From the NCBI GenBank assembly GCA_002471665.1, contig DKQK01000043.1, positions 55,573-119,572 of the forward strand: a stretch of 64,000 bases of DNA, read 5' to 3'. The stretch is from Gammaproteobacteria bacterium UBA7310 (GTDB taxonomy: Bacteria > Pseudomonadota > Gammaproteobacteria > Pseudomonadales > Ketobacteraceae). Below are positions 25,410 to 34,346 of the stretch, piece by piece. A program made the translations under genes and the position numbers. The first letter of the stretch is position 1. Every line of letters begins with the position of its first letter. Under the pieces are notes generated by a model. It did no database searches and was not told the DNA's origin. It worked only from the letters and a program-made list of their open reading frames with translations.

Positions 25410-27608
25410 ATGACCATGAAAAAAGACATTACGCTGTTCGCCCAAACCTATAAACAGGAGGGGGAGAACGATCTGCAACGATACTGGCGTACGGTAAAAC
25501 TGTATAAGTGGTACATCATGGGATTCGTGGGCACCGTAACCCTGCTTACCATGTTCTATGTGTATTCAATGGATCCCATTTACCGTGCCAATACCACTGT
25601 ATTGATCGAAAGTCAGGAAACCAAAGTCCTGTCCATTGAAGAAGTGTATGGGCTCAATACGGAAGATCAGGAATATTATCAAACCCAGTTTGAGATTCTC
25701 CGCTCCAGGGATCTGGCTGAGCGTGTGGTGAAGCACCTCGACCTCACAGCGCATCCGATGTATGACCCGGCTCAGGCCAAGCAGGGGATGATCGCAGGCC
25801 TGATGTCCATGGTGAGCGAGCCTCCGGTTGAACTGACACCAACGCAGACCCTGGAACAGGTCGTGGATACGGTGATGAAGAATCTTTCCATCACCCCGGT
25901 GAGAAACACCCAGCTGGTCAGCATTACCTTTCATTCACCGGACGCGAAGGTGGCGGCGGAAGTAACCGACACCTATGCCGAGCAGTACATTAAACACCAC
26001 TTGGAAGAGCGGGAAGGCGTCACTCTGAAGGCCACCGACTGGTTGAGCGACCGCCTGGGCGATCTGCGCGAAACATTACAGGAATCGGAGCAGAAACTGC
26101 AGGCGTATCGGGAATCAGAGGAGCTGGTGGACGTGCAGGGGGTGCAGACTCTGGGTGCCGACGAAATCGAGGAAGTCACCCAACGCTATGTGGAAGCCAA
26201 GCAGATTCGATCACAGGCGGAAACCACCTACGAACAAATGCGGGAGCTGGGCCCGAATCCACCGGCATATCAGCTGCTGGCAATACCCTCCATACAGTCC
26301 AATGACCTTGTATCTGCGTTGAGTCAGCGTAAGTCGATGGCGGATTCCAAGGTAACCGAACTTAGCCAGCGCTATGGGCCCAAACATCCCAAGATGATCT
26401 CGGCGCTTTCTGAAGCCAGTTCGGCCGAAGACCAGTTGTATCAGCAGATTCTCAGTGTGGCCGATGGCATCAGAACCAATTATTTTGCTGCGTTGCAGAC
26501 AGAAAAGGCCCTGCAACGCCAGTTGTCGACCGCAAAAAGTACTCTGCAGGATATCAATCGGAAAGAGATCAAACTACGCGAACTGGAGCGCGAGGTGGAA
26601 ACCAATCGCAAGCTCTTTAACATGTTCCTGACGCGGGCCAAAGAGACAGAAGAGGCCAGGGGCCTGCAGGCGGCGCACGCTCGTGTGGTGGATCCTGCGG
26701 TGATTCCGCAGAAGCCGGTGAAGCCGAACAAGTCCATCAGTTTGATCGTTTCCGTCTTTCTCAGTTCCGCGTTTGCAATCGGCATCGCGATCTTTAAGGA
26801 ATCCACCCGCAATACTGTGCGCACCAGTGATGATGTGGAGGAAAAACTGGGTACACCGCTGCTCGGTTTCCTGCCCAGGGTAGCAGGCAACAAAAGTACA
26901 TCCACCTACCATAGCTTTCTAAGTGATCCGCAAAGCCATTTTGCAGAGTCAATGCGAACGGTGCGAACATCGTTTGTGTTATCGAATATGGATAATAACA
27001 GCAAGGTGGTGCTGGTAACCTCCTCGGTCCCGGATGAAGGTAAATCCACCGTGGCCCTGAACCTGGCGGAAGCGCTGGGTAGTATGGAAAAAGTGTTGTT
27101 GATAGACGCCGATTTGCGGCGGCCTTCATTAACCAAAGTACTGAGCCTGGATCATCACTTACCTGGCCTGACCCAGTTAATCAGCGGTAAGTGCAGCCTG
27201 AAGGAATGCATCTTTGATGTTGAAAGTTCCTCAATCAGCGTAATCACCACCGGTAATGTGCAGGGGGTTAATCCTCTGGAAATCGTGTCTTCCAAACGCA
27301 TCGGCCTGTTGATCAAACAACTGGCGGAAAAATACGATCGCATTATTATCGATTCTCCACCCATCCATGCGGTGAGTGATGCCCTGGTATTGGCCGCCCA
27401 GGCGGATAGCGTCATGTATGTGGTAAAATGCGATGATACACCTGCACCGGTGGCTGCCAAGGGCATCAAAAATCTACGTGCAGTGGGCGCCAAGGTTGCC
27501 GGCGTGGTTCTCAATCAGGTTAACGTGAAAAAAGCAGCCCATTATGGCGGGGATGCCGAGCATTATTTCTCAGATTACGGTTATTCCCGGGTTGAAGCGA
27601 AAGTATGA
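25410..27608 (+). CDS. Wzc-like polysaccharide co-polymerase and tyrosine kinase
   Basis: This 732-residue inner-membrane protein controls EPS chain length and export. Its N-terminal Wzz domain is bounded by a membrane segment near residues 35-55 and another near residues 450-470. A coiled-coil GNVR-type region lies between them. The cytoplasmic BY-kinase domain has SSVPDEGKSTVALN (Walker A, near residue 545), VLLIDADLRRPS (Walker A') and IIIDSPP (Walker B). The tail has four tyrosines within its last 21 residues (HYGGDAEHYFSDYGYSRVE), the usual autophosphorylation cluster. It follows the export protein and is followed after 27 bases by its likely phosphatase. Confidence 0.93.
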   Translation: MTMKKDITLFAQTYKQEGENDLQRYWRTVKLYKWYIMGFVGTVTLLTMFYVYSMDPIYRANTTVLIESQETKVLSIEEVYGLNTEDQEYYQTQFEILRSRDLAERVVKHLDLTAHPMYDPAQAKQGMIAGLMSMVSEPPVELTPTQTLEQVVDTVMKNLSITPVRNTQLVSITFHSPDAKVAAEVTDTYAEQYIKHHLEEREGVTLKATDWLSDRLGDLRETLQESEQKLQAYRESEELVDVQGVQTLGADEIEEVTQRYVEAKQIRSQAETTYEQMRELGPNPPAYQLLAIPSIQSNDLVSALSQRKSMADSKVTELSQRYGPKHPKMISALSEASSAEDQLYQQILSVADGIRTNYFAALQTEKALQRQLSTAKSTLQDINRKEIKLRELEREVETNRKLFNMFLTRAKETEEARGLQAAHARVVDPAVIPQKPVKPNKSISLIVSVFLSSAFAIGIAIFKESTRNTVRTSDDVEEKLGTPLLGFLPRVAGNKSTSTYHSFLSDPQSHFAESMRTVRTSFVLSNMDNNSKVVLVTSSVPDEGKSTVALNLAEALGSMEKVLLIDADLRRPSLTKVLSLDHHLPGLTQLISGKCSLKECIFDVESSSISVITTGNVQGVNPLEIVSSKRIGLLIKQLAEKYDRIIIDSPPIHAVSDALVLAAQADSVMYVVKCDDTPAPVAAKGIKNLRAVGAKVAGVVLNQVNVKKAAHYGGDAEHYFSDYGYSRVEAKV

Positions 27609-27635
27609 GTACTGAATACGGTTGAATGATCACTT

Positions 27636-28373
27636 ATGTATGATTTGCACTGCCATCTGTTACCGGGAATCGATGATGGACCGGAGACGGTCGCAGAGTC
27701 GGTGGCGTTGGTGCGTGCAGCCATGGCCGATGGCATAACCCATGCCATCGTTACTCCGCATATACATAACGGCCGCTGGGATAACGACATTGCTTCCATC
27801 GGCAAGGCGGGCAGGGCATTGGGTCAGGCCCTGCGTGAGCAGAATATTCCGCTGCGCTTGAAAGCGGCGGCGGAAGTGCGGTTGGATGCTGAGCTGCCGG
27901 CCATGGTCAAGGCCAACAGGTTGCTGTTTCTTGGCTATTGGGAGCAACATCAAATTCTGCTTTTGGAAATGCCCCACGGTCGTGTGCTTCCCGGAACGGA
28001 TAAAATGATCGCCTGGTTACGAAAAAACCATATCATTCCCATGATTGCCCATCCTGAGCGTAATCGGGAGATTATGAAAAATCCGGCCAAACTCAAACCA
28101 CTATTGAAAGAAGGGTGTCTGTTGCAAGTGACCGCTGGATCTCTGGTGGGCCAATTCGGTGAAGGGGCACAGCGTATCGCCAAGGCACTGCTGGATGAAG
28201 ATCTGATTACCATTCTGGCCAGTGATGCCCATAATATAAAAAACCGGCCACCTAATCTGGCAGCCGGTTATGAAGAAGTTGCACGCGTGGTGGGGGATGA
28301 AAGGGCCGATCGTTTACTTCACCACAACTCGCGGATGATATTTGAATCATCCATCAGCCCTTATATCCACTAA
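27636..28373 (+). CDS. PHP-type tyrosine phosphatase (CpsB/YwqE family)
   Basis: This 245-residue member of the PHP phosphoesterase family dephosphorylates BY-kinases. Metal-binding motifs are present in order: DLHCHLLPGIDDG (residues 3-15), TPHIHNG, AHPERN and SDAHN. The length is typical of CpsB and YwqE. E. coli uses the unrelated Wzb for this step. Its position directly after the Wzc-like kinase makes that kinase the obvious substrate. It is the last gene of the export operon and converges on the second GH71-like gene with a 23-base gap. Confidence 0.9.
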   Translation: MYDLHCHLLPGIDDGPETVAESVALVRAAMADGITHAIVTPHIHNGRWDNDIASIGKAGRALGQALREQNIPLRLKAAAEVRLDAELPAMVKANRLLFLGYWEQHQILLLEMPHGRVLPGTDKMIAWLRKNHIIPMIAHPERNREIMKNPAKLKPLLKEGCLLQVTAGSLVGQFGEGAQRIAKALLDEDLITILASDAHNIKNRPPNLAAGYEEVARVVGDERADRLLHHNSRMIFESSISPYIH

Positions 28374-28396
28374 CCGGATCCGTGTTTCCGGCGGGT

Positions 28397-30598
28397 TTAG
28401 AGCTCCGTTACCTGTACGTTATCGACCAGTAATCCCGTGGCACCACCGTCATTTTGAACGCAGCGAAACACCAGGGAGCCCAAACCGGAAAGCGGGTTAT
28501 CGAACGCCAAGTCGGTGGCCATTGCGACGATACCCAGGCGATCACTGATGGTGACATCGTATTTATTCAGGCCGTCTACTTTCATTTCCACACGGTACCA
28601 GCGGTTATTCTCCACCGTTGATGGTGTCAGCACGGATTGATTGCTGTCACCGCCACTGGCCATGGTAACCCCGGACACGGCACCGCCATCCAACACCAAG
28701 GTGGCGCCGGTATTGCCAGCGGAATCCGCAAGGTTCACCTCATACTGGATATAGCCGTTACGGCTTGCGGTAATTTGAAAATCAAACTGTACTTTGATCT
28801 TACCCGTGCCGGGTGAGATAAAGCTGTAACCAAAACCCAGATCGCGGTTTGCTGTGGCATCGTAATAATCAATGGCTTTGAAATTGGAGGCCGCCGTAAA
28901 TGGCGATTTGATGTGAGCACTGAGTAACGACTGCGATGCACTGTAGTTGCCCAGTCGCCAAGGCCAGCTAACCATACTGGGTTGCGGTGGCTGGCGCCGG
29001 CTGCTTTGTGCATGGTACAGCATATTCTGAACCCGGATCTGGGATTTGATACTGACACCGCCAGTCATTTCCTGAATTACCTTTCCACCCCGGGTCATAC
29101 GAAACACCGGCGTGCCGTCGCGCATGGGGGCGCGGAAACTGGTGATACCGGCGGCGGCTACCTGCCTTTGCACTTGACCGTTAATGTCGATCTCGAGGGT
29201 GGCAGGAGCGGTCAGGAAAGCTAGAAGCTCCACTTCGTTGTTGGGGGTACCGCCGTGAATAGCATCCATTATCTCGGTTTGTTGGGCATTTGCACCCAGC
29301 GCCGTCGCAGTATGGTGTTCACGGTAAAATGCATACAGGGCATCGCGAACGATCTCCGGTTTACCCAGTTTGAACCACTGGGTATAAAAGGTTGCGAGAT
29401 CGTAAAACCCAAACCGGGTACCGGTGGAGGGTGAAATCTCGGTGCCTTCGGAATAATCGTTCCAGGTGATAATTTGTACCATATCAGCGCCGCCATTGAT
29501 GGCGCTCATCCACAGAGTGCGCATGGCCAGACTGTTGCGGGACTCGACGTAGGTGGACACTTTGTGACGCACGTCCTGAGGGGCTACCGGCGCCATCCAT
29601 TTTAACCCATAGGCCTGGGCTTCAACGGGATCGTTCACCAGGCGTTCAGAACCTTCAGGAGTTCGTGGCCCCCAATCCGATACACCATACAGTACGTCCT
29701 GATAACTGGTGGGAAACTCACTGATAAAATCCTGCAGATCCGCCCGCCAGCCTTGATAGACGGGCAATAACGCCACATCGATGCCATATGTGCGCAGTTT
29801 TTGGACTTGCTCAACCCACCAGGCCGGGGATTGACGCTCTGCGTAGTAGGGTGCGATCAACAAGCGGCCGTCCGCCAGGCGATAGGCCGCCGGTTTGGAT
29901 GCCAGCTGCCGAATCATGTCCACGAATCCACTGGGGTCGGATAACGAAATCATGTCCGGCATCAACAGGATATGAAAATCATCGTATTCTTGGGCGGCCA
30001 AATCCAGAATCTTGACGGTGCGATCCCAGTTGTAGCCGGAATAATTGAGAATATCCACGGCAAAACCATCAATACCCATATCGGCGGCCAGGCGAATTTC
30101 CTGGCGCATATCGGTGTTGATGAAATCCTCGTAGGTGGGTATGGGAGCACGGTCCAGCGGCTTTTGCCGGATCATACCGCCCTTACTGTAAAACTTACTG
30201 TTCTCGCCGTAAGGGTTCATATAGTGGGCACGGTAATAACCTTCAGAAGGTATCTTATTGCTGAGCGAGATCGGGTAAGGGGTAAAATAGTGGGCGAACA
30301 CCTTTTTGTTACTGGCGGTGAGCTGGGACCGTGGCGCCTGATCAAAAGGCAATAATGCAGAATCAACAACCAAAGTATTACTTTGATTATTGTTCTCAGT
30401 CTGACCACCAGAGGTGGTGTTGTTCGTTTGTCCGGTCTGGCTTTCCGGGTTGGAATTGCTTGTATCGTAATCGGAGCTGGTGTTGCTCGTTTGATCGGAT
30501 GTCGTCAATTCACTGCTGGCGCCTTCTTCCGCGCCGCATGCTGCCAGTAGCATCGCGCTGCAAAGCGTCGCTGCCAGTAAAAAAAATCTAACTGTCAT
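28397..30598 (-). CDS. GH71-like glucanase lipoprotein, paralogue 2
   Basis: This 733-residue protein begins with a lipoprotein signal, and LLAAC places the modified Cys at residue 21. A low-complexity Ser/Thr/Asn/Gln linker follows to about residue 85. The GH71-like region has KKVFAHYFTPYPIS, MGIDGFAVDILNYSGYNWD, LLMPDMI, WGPRTPEGSERL and IITWNDYSEGTEISPS. C-terminal beta-sandwich modules end in LVFRCVQNDGGATGLLVDNV. It closely resembles the secreted paralogue at 14761-16848 but would be membrane-anchored. Gly at position +2 of the lipoprotein does not suggest retention in the inner membrane. It lies on the minus strand downstream of the fcl operon, separated by 334 bases, so it may have its own promoter. 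Probable role: trimming or releasing the exported polymer. Confidence 0.75.
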   Translation of the reverse strand: MTVRFFLLAATLCSAMLLAACGAEEGASSELTTSDQTSNTSSDYDTSNSNPESQTGQTNNTTSGGQTENNNQSNTLVVDSALLPFDQAPRSQLTASNKKVFAHYFTPYPISLSNKIPSEGYYRAHYMNPYGENSKFYSKGGMIRQKPLDRAPIPTYEDFINTDMRQEIRLAADMGIDGFAVDILNYSGYNWDRTVKILDLAAQEYDDFHILLMPDMISLSDPSGFVDMIRQLASKPAAYRLADGRLLIAPYYAERQSPAWWVEQVQKLRTYGIDVALLPVYQGWRADLQDFISEFPTSYQDVLYGVSDWGPRTPEGSERLVNDPVEAQAYGLKWMAPVAPQDVRHKVSTYVESRNSLAMRTLWMSAINGGADMVQIITWNDYSEGTEISPSTGTRFGFYDLATFYTQWFKLGKPEIVRDALYAFYREHHTATALGANAQQTEIMDAIHGGTPNNEVELLAFLTAPATLEIDINGQVQRQVAAAGITSFRAPMRDGTPVFRMTRGGKVIQEMTGGVSIKSQIRVQNMLYHAQSSRRQPPQPSMVSWPWRLGNYSASQSLLSAHIKSPFTAASNFKAIDYYDATANRDLGFGYSFISPGTGKIKVQFDFQITASRNGYIQYEVNLADSAGNTGATLVLDGGAVSGVTMASGGDSNQSVLTPSTVENNRWYRVEMKVDGLNKYDVTISDRLGIVAMATDLAFDNPLSGLGSLVFRCVQNDGGATGLLVDNVQVTEL

Positions 30599-30932
30599 GT
30601 TACTGCCTTTAAATATTCAGCCTTTCATTTTTTTTATGGGCTGAAACAACGGTTAAGAAATGAAATAGCGTGGTAAGTTTATAGGCAGAAAACCGCTAGG
30701 AAGTCTTTAAATTCATGTATTTGTAAAATTTGCAAAGTCGCGGGCAAGGATTGAGTGAACGGAGTCAAACTAATTGCGGAACCAGTCGGTCTTTGTATGT
30801 TTAATAGACAGAAGACGGGGGATGAAGAGGGGACAGCAGAAAGGGTAAGTTAGCAAATGCCAACCAACCCTTGCAACATTTTAGTGCGTATGAGGAGAGC
30901 TAAAACTGGTAACTGATAACGGAGTCACACAT
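30599..30932. other. Intergenic region upstream of the GH71 lipoprotein gene
   Basis: I find no gene here. A 7-base inverted repeat, TTCAGCC with GGCTGAA at 30616-30645, lies just upstream of the lipoprotein start codon. I found no sigma-54 match with correct spacing on the minus strand; the nearest candidate, around 30857-30875, is one base out. Confidence 0.45.
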
Positions 30933-31892
30933 TTATCCGCGGTATCGATCCTGGTTGGCAAGAAACCATTGGTAGGTTGCCTGCAACCCGGCTTTCAATT
31001 CGATACTGTATTGCCAACCCAGGTTCTTCAGGGTTGAAACATCCATAAGCTTGCGCGGTGTGCCGTCCGGTTTGGAGCTATCGAACACCACCTCGCCGGT
31101 GTACTCGGTGACTTCCGCCATGGTGTGGGCCAGCTCGGCAATGGTGCAATCGCGGCCGGTACCCACATTAATGTGGGACAGCATGGGGTCGGTATGTTTC
31201 TGAAATGTTTCTACCGGTAGATTCATCACGAAAATGGAGGCGGCCGCCATGTCATCCACGTGCAGAAACTCCCGCATGGGTTTACCGGTTCCCCACACCA
31301 CCACTTGGGGATCCTGATCCAATTTAGCCTGATGAAAACGGCGCATCAACGCGGGGATCACGTGCGAATTCTCAGGATGGAAATTATCGTTCTCACCGTA
31401 CAGATTGGTGGGCATCACACTGCGGTAGTTGCGTTGGTATTGACGATTGTAGGATTCGCATAACTTGATGCCGGCGATTTTCGCCACCGCATAGGGTTCG
31501 TTGGTTGCTTCCAGTACTCCGGTCAGCAGGCTGGATTCCTTGATGGGTTGTTCAGCGAACTTGGGATAAATACAGGAAGAGCCGAGAAACAGTAAATCAT
31601 TTATGTTGGCCAGGTGTGCGGAATGAATAATGTTGCACTCAATCATCAGATTTTCGTAGATAAAATCCGCCGGATAATTGTTGTTGGCCGCAATGCCGCC
31701 CACCTTGGCAGCGGCCAGGTAGACGGCGTCAATATTTTCACTGAGGAAGAAATTGCGAACCTGCAGTTGATCAAGAAGATTGAGCTCGGAGCGGTCACAC
31801 ACAACCAGTTCAATGGCAGGATCCTGTTGTAACTGACGAACTATGGCGGAGCCGACCATTCCTTTATGGCCGGCCACGAAAACGCGTTTCAT
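30933..31892 (-). CDS. fcl: GDP-L-fucose synthase
   Basis: Fcl (WcaG) is the epimerase-reductase that converts the GDP-4-keto-6-deoxymannose made by Gmd to GDP-L-fucose with NADPH. The 319-residue protein has the Rossmann motif VAGHKGMVGSAIVRQL and the catalytic Ser-Tyr-Lys region (FLGSSCIYPK and EPYAVAKIAGIKLCESYN). PTNLYGENDNFHPENSHVIP is diagnostic for the family. It starts 1 base after gmd and ends the wcaJ-wcaI-gmd-fcl operon. Confidence 0.96.
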   Translation of the reverse strand: MKRVFVAGHKGMVGSAIVRQLQQDPAIELVVCDRSELNLLDQLQVRNFFLSENIDAVYLAAAKVGGIAANNNYPADFIYENLMIECNIIHSAHLANINDLLFLGSSCIYPKFAEQPIKESSLLTGVLEATNEPYAVAKIAGIKLCESYNRQYQRNYRSVMPTNLYGENDNFHPENSHVIPALMRRFHQAKLDQDPQVVVWGTGKPMREFLHVDDMAAASIFVMNLPVETFQKHTDPMLSHINVGTGRDCTIAELAHTMAEVTEYTGEVVFDSSKPDGTPRKLMDVSTLKNLGWQYSIELKAGLQATYQWFLANQDRYRG

Positions 31893-31893
31893 A

Positions 31894-33021
31894 TTAACCC
31901 TCGAGCGTTACATTGATATCGAAACCATTGGTTTTCAACAACGCCAACTGGCGGGCCTGTTGCAGATCCGACTCGATCATTTCGGCGCACATGGACTCCA
32001 CGCTGATTTCCGGTTCCCAACCGAGATTGCGCTTGGCCTTGGACGGATCCCCAAGCAAGGTTTCCACCTCGGCGGGGCGGAAGTAATTGGGATCAACCTT
32101 AACGATGACGTCACCGACTTTTACACCTGGCGCCAGATTGCCATTGATGCTCTCCACGCACCCGACTTCATTGACGCCGGTACCTTCAAACTTCAGGGTA
32201 ATGCCCAGTTCTGCAGCGGCCATGCTGATGAATTCCCGCACCGAGATCTGTTTGCCGGTTGCAATCACATAATCGTCCGGTTGCTCCTGCTGCAGCATCA
32301 TCCATTGCATACGAACGTAATCCTTGGCGTGGCCCCAATCGCGCAATGAATCCATGTTGCCCATGTAAAGACACTTCTCCAAACCCTGCGCGATATTGCA
32401 CAAGCCCCGGGTTATCTTACGGGTAACAAAGGTTTCGCCGCGCCGGGGCGATTCATGATTGAACAGGATGCCGTTACATGCATACATGCCGTAGGATTCA
32501 CGGTAATTGACAGTAATCCAATAGGCGTACAATTTGGCGACTGCGTAGGGTGAGCGGGGATAGAAAGGGGTTGTTTCCTTTTGCGGAATTTCCTGCACCA
32601 ACCCGTACAGTTCGGAGGTGGAGGCCTGATAAAAACGGGTCTTGTTTTCCAGGTTCAAAAAGCGAATGGCTTCCAGCAGGCGCAAAGTACCCATGGCATC
32701 CACATCCGCTGTGTATTCCGGTGCCTCGAATGACACCGCCACATGGGATTGTGCACCCAGATTGTAAACTTCGTCCGGTTGAATTTCCTGAATGATGCGG
32801 GTCAGGTTGGAGGTATCGGTGAGATCACCGTACTTCATTATGAAATTAACATCACTTTCGTGGCGATCCTGGTAAATATGATCCACACGCTGGGTATTGA
32901 ACTGTGATGAGCGACGCTTTATCCCGTAGACCTTGTAGTTCTTTTCCAAAAGAAACTCGGCCAGATAGGATCCATCCTGACCGGTGATCCCGGTTACCAG
33001 TGCAACTTTTTGCTTTGCCAT
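31894..33021 (-). CDS. gmd: GDP-mannose 4,6-dehydratase
   Basis: Gmd makes GDP-4-keto-6-deoxy-D-mannose, the first step from GDP-mannose to GDP-fucose. The 375-residue protein has VTGITGQDGSYLAEFLLEKN at the nucleotide-binding N-terminus. STSELYGLVQEIPQKETTPF follows, then the catalytic Tyr-x3-Lys in YAVAKLYAYWITVNYRESY. FNHESPRRGETFVTRKITRG is characteristic. It precedes fcl directly. GDP-mannose must come from elsewhere, since no manA, manB or manC homologue is in the window. Confidence 0.97.
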   Translation of the reverse strand: MAKQKVALVTGITGQDGSYLAEFLLEKNYKVYGIKRRSSQFNTQRVDHIYQDRHESDVNFIMKYGDLTDTSNLTRIIQEIQPDEVYNLGAQSHVAVSFEAPEYTADVDAMGTLRLLEAIRFLNLENKTRFYQASTSELYGLVQEIPQKETTPFYPRSPYAVAKLYAYWITVNYRESYGMYACNGILFNHESPRRGETFVTRKITRGLCNIAQGLEKCLYMGNMDSLRDWGHAKDYVRMQWMMLQQEQPDDYVIATGKQISVREFISMAAAELGITLKFEGTGVNEVGCVESINGNLAPGVKVGDVIVKVDPNYFRPAEVETLLGDPSKAKRNLGWEPEISVESMCAEMIESDLQQARQLALLKTNGFDINVTLEG

Positions 33022-33033
33022 TGCTACTATACC

Positions 33034-34317
33034 TTATCCATTTTCTGAAGTGGTTCTGATACTGCCCCCGACCAATAACTCCAGGTCGGATCTGAACCGA
33101 GTCAGAATAGCATCCTGATTCAAGTTCGTCTCGGCGTAGCGTCTGGCTATTGGATTCACCCCATTGCGTGAAGCAGCCGCCAACTCGCTTTCCAGTCCAT
33201 GCAAAAATCCATCCAGATTCTCCGGATCGACACAACTGAAGATGCCCGGGTGCTTGGCGGCAATCCGGCCCAGCTCGGTATGGGGCTCCGCTGTGACCAC
33301 CGCGTGCCCTCCGGCCGACAGAATATTGGTGAGTTTGGAAGGCAGCACCGCGTCGGCCGCCCCTTTGCGCTGAATCACCAAATGGACATCCGCTGCCGCC
33401 AACATGGTGGGTACCGATTCCCAGGGCAGAAGCGGTTTGAAGTATACATTATCCAGTCCCCGGGACCGAGATTGATTTTCCAGAACCTCTTTATGGGCAC
33501 CGGAGCCCACAATGAAAAACTTTATCTTACGGTTATGGGCCATCGCGGCGGCGGCATCCAGTAACAACTCCAGTCCTTGCTTAGCGCCAATATTACCGGC
33601 GTACAGCACCAGCTTTTCATCGTCGGCCACCCCCCATTCCTGACGTAGCGGAGCGCCGTCAATCCCTGGATGGACAAAATGGGTATCGGACCAATTGGGA
33701 AAAAACATTATGCGCTCAGGATCCACGCCTTTGCTTTGTGCCCTTGCCATCATGCTGTGCGAAATGGTGGACACTGCATCGAAACTGCGCAAAATGAACC
33801 GTTCCACACGAAATGCCAGGCGGGCCAGTCTACCCTGGCCATTGGATTTAGACATACTCAATCCAAACATGGCATCCAGCTCGAAATCCTGCACATGCAA
33901 CAGGCTTTTTATGCCAAACAACTTGCAGAACAACAGTGCCAACGGGGTACAAAACAGGGTTGGCTGTACCACCATCAGTACCCGGGGTTTGCGCCAGCAA
34001 CTGAAAAACAATGGTACCGCCGAGGTCAGTGCAAACGAAATCAGATGCATCAGGCGTTTAATGGTTGTGGGGCTTTTCGGGATATAGTGCGGACAGCGAG
34101 TGACGCTGATGTTGCCCGACTGCTCTGTTTGATACACCTTGTTGGAATAGTCGGAATGGCACTGCCACTCCGGATAATAGGGTGCCGCGCAGATCACCTT
34201 CATCGAATCATCTTTGTCGGCAAACCACTTTACCATTTCACCGTTGTACTTTCCGATCCCGGTGAGCTCCGGGCTGTAGTTCAGAGAATACAACAACAGC
34301 GTGTCACGGTTTTTCAT
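33034..34317 (-). CDS. WcaI-like glycosyltransferase
   Basis: This 427-residue GT-B glycosyltransferase is most like WcaI of the colanic acid pathway. The N-terminus YSLNYSPELTGIGKYNGEMV is the WcaI hallmark. AAPYYPEW, LLHVQDFELDAMFGLSMSKS and LYAGNIGAKQGLELLLDAAA follow. It probably adds the second sugar, possibly fucose since the GDP-fucose genes are in the same operon, but that is inference. It lies between wcaJ and gmd with short gaps of 29 and 12 bases. Confidence 0.88.
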   Translation of the reverse strand: MKNRDTLLLYSLNYSPELTGIGKYNGEMVKWFADKDDSMKVICAAPYYPEWQCHSDYSNKVYQTEQSGNISVTRCPHYIPKSPTTIKRLMHLISFALTSAVPLFFSCWRKPRVLMVVQPTLFCTPLALLFCKLFGIKSLLHVQDFELDAMFGLSMSKSNGQGRLARLAFRVERFILRSFDAVSTISHSMMARAQSKGVDPERIMFFPNWSDTHFVHPGIDGAPLRQEWGVADDEKLVLYAGNIGAKQGLELLLDAAAAMAHNRKIKFFIVGSGAHKEVLENQSRSRGLDNVYFKPLLPWESVPTMLAAADVHLVIQRKGAADAVLPSKLTNILSAGGHAVVTAEPHTELGRIAAKHPGIFSCVDPENLDGFLHGLESELAAASRNGVNPIARRYAETNLNQDAILTRFRSDLELLVGGSIRTTSENG

Positions 34318-34346
34318 ATAGAACTGTCCTCTGGAAATTCAGGTAT

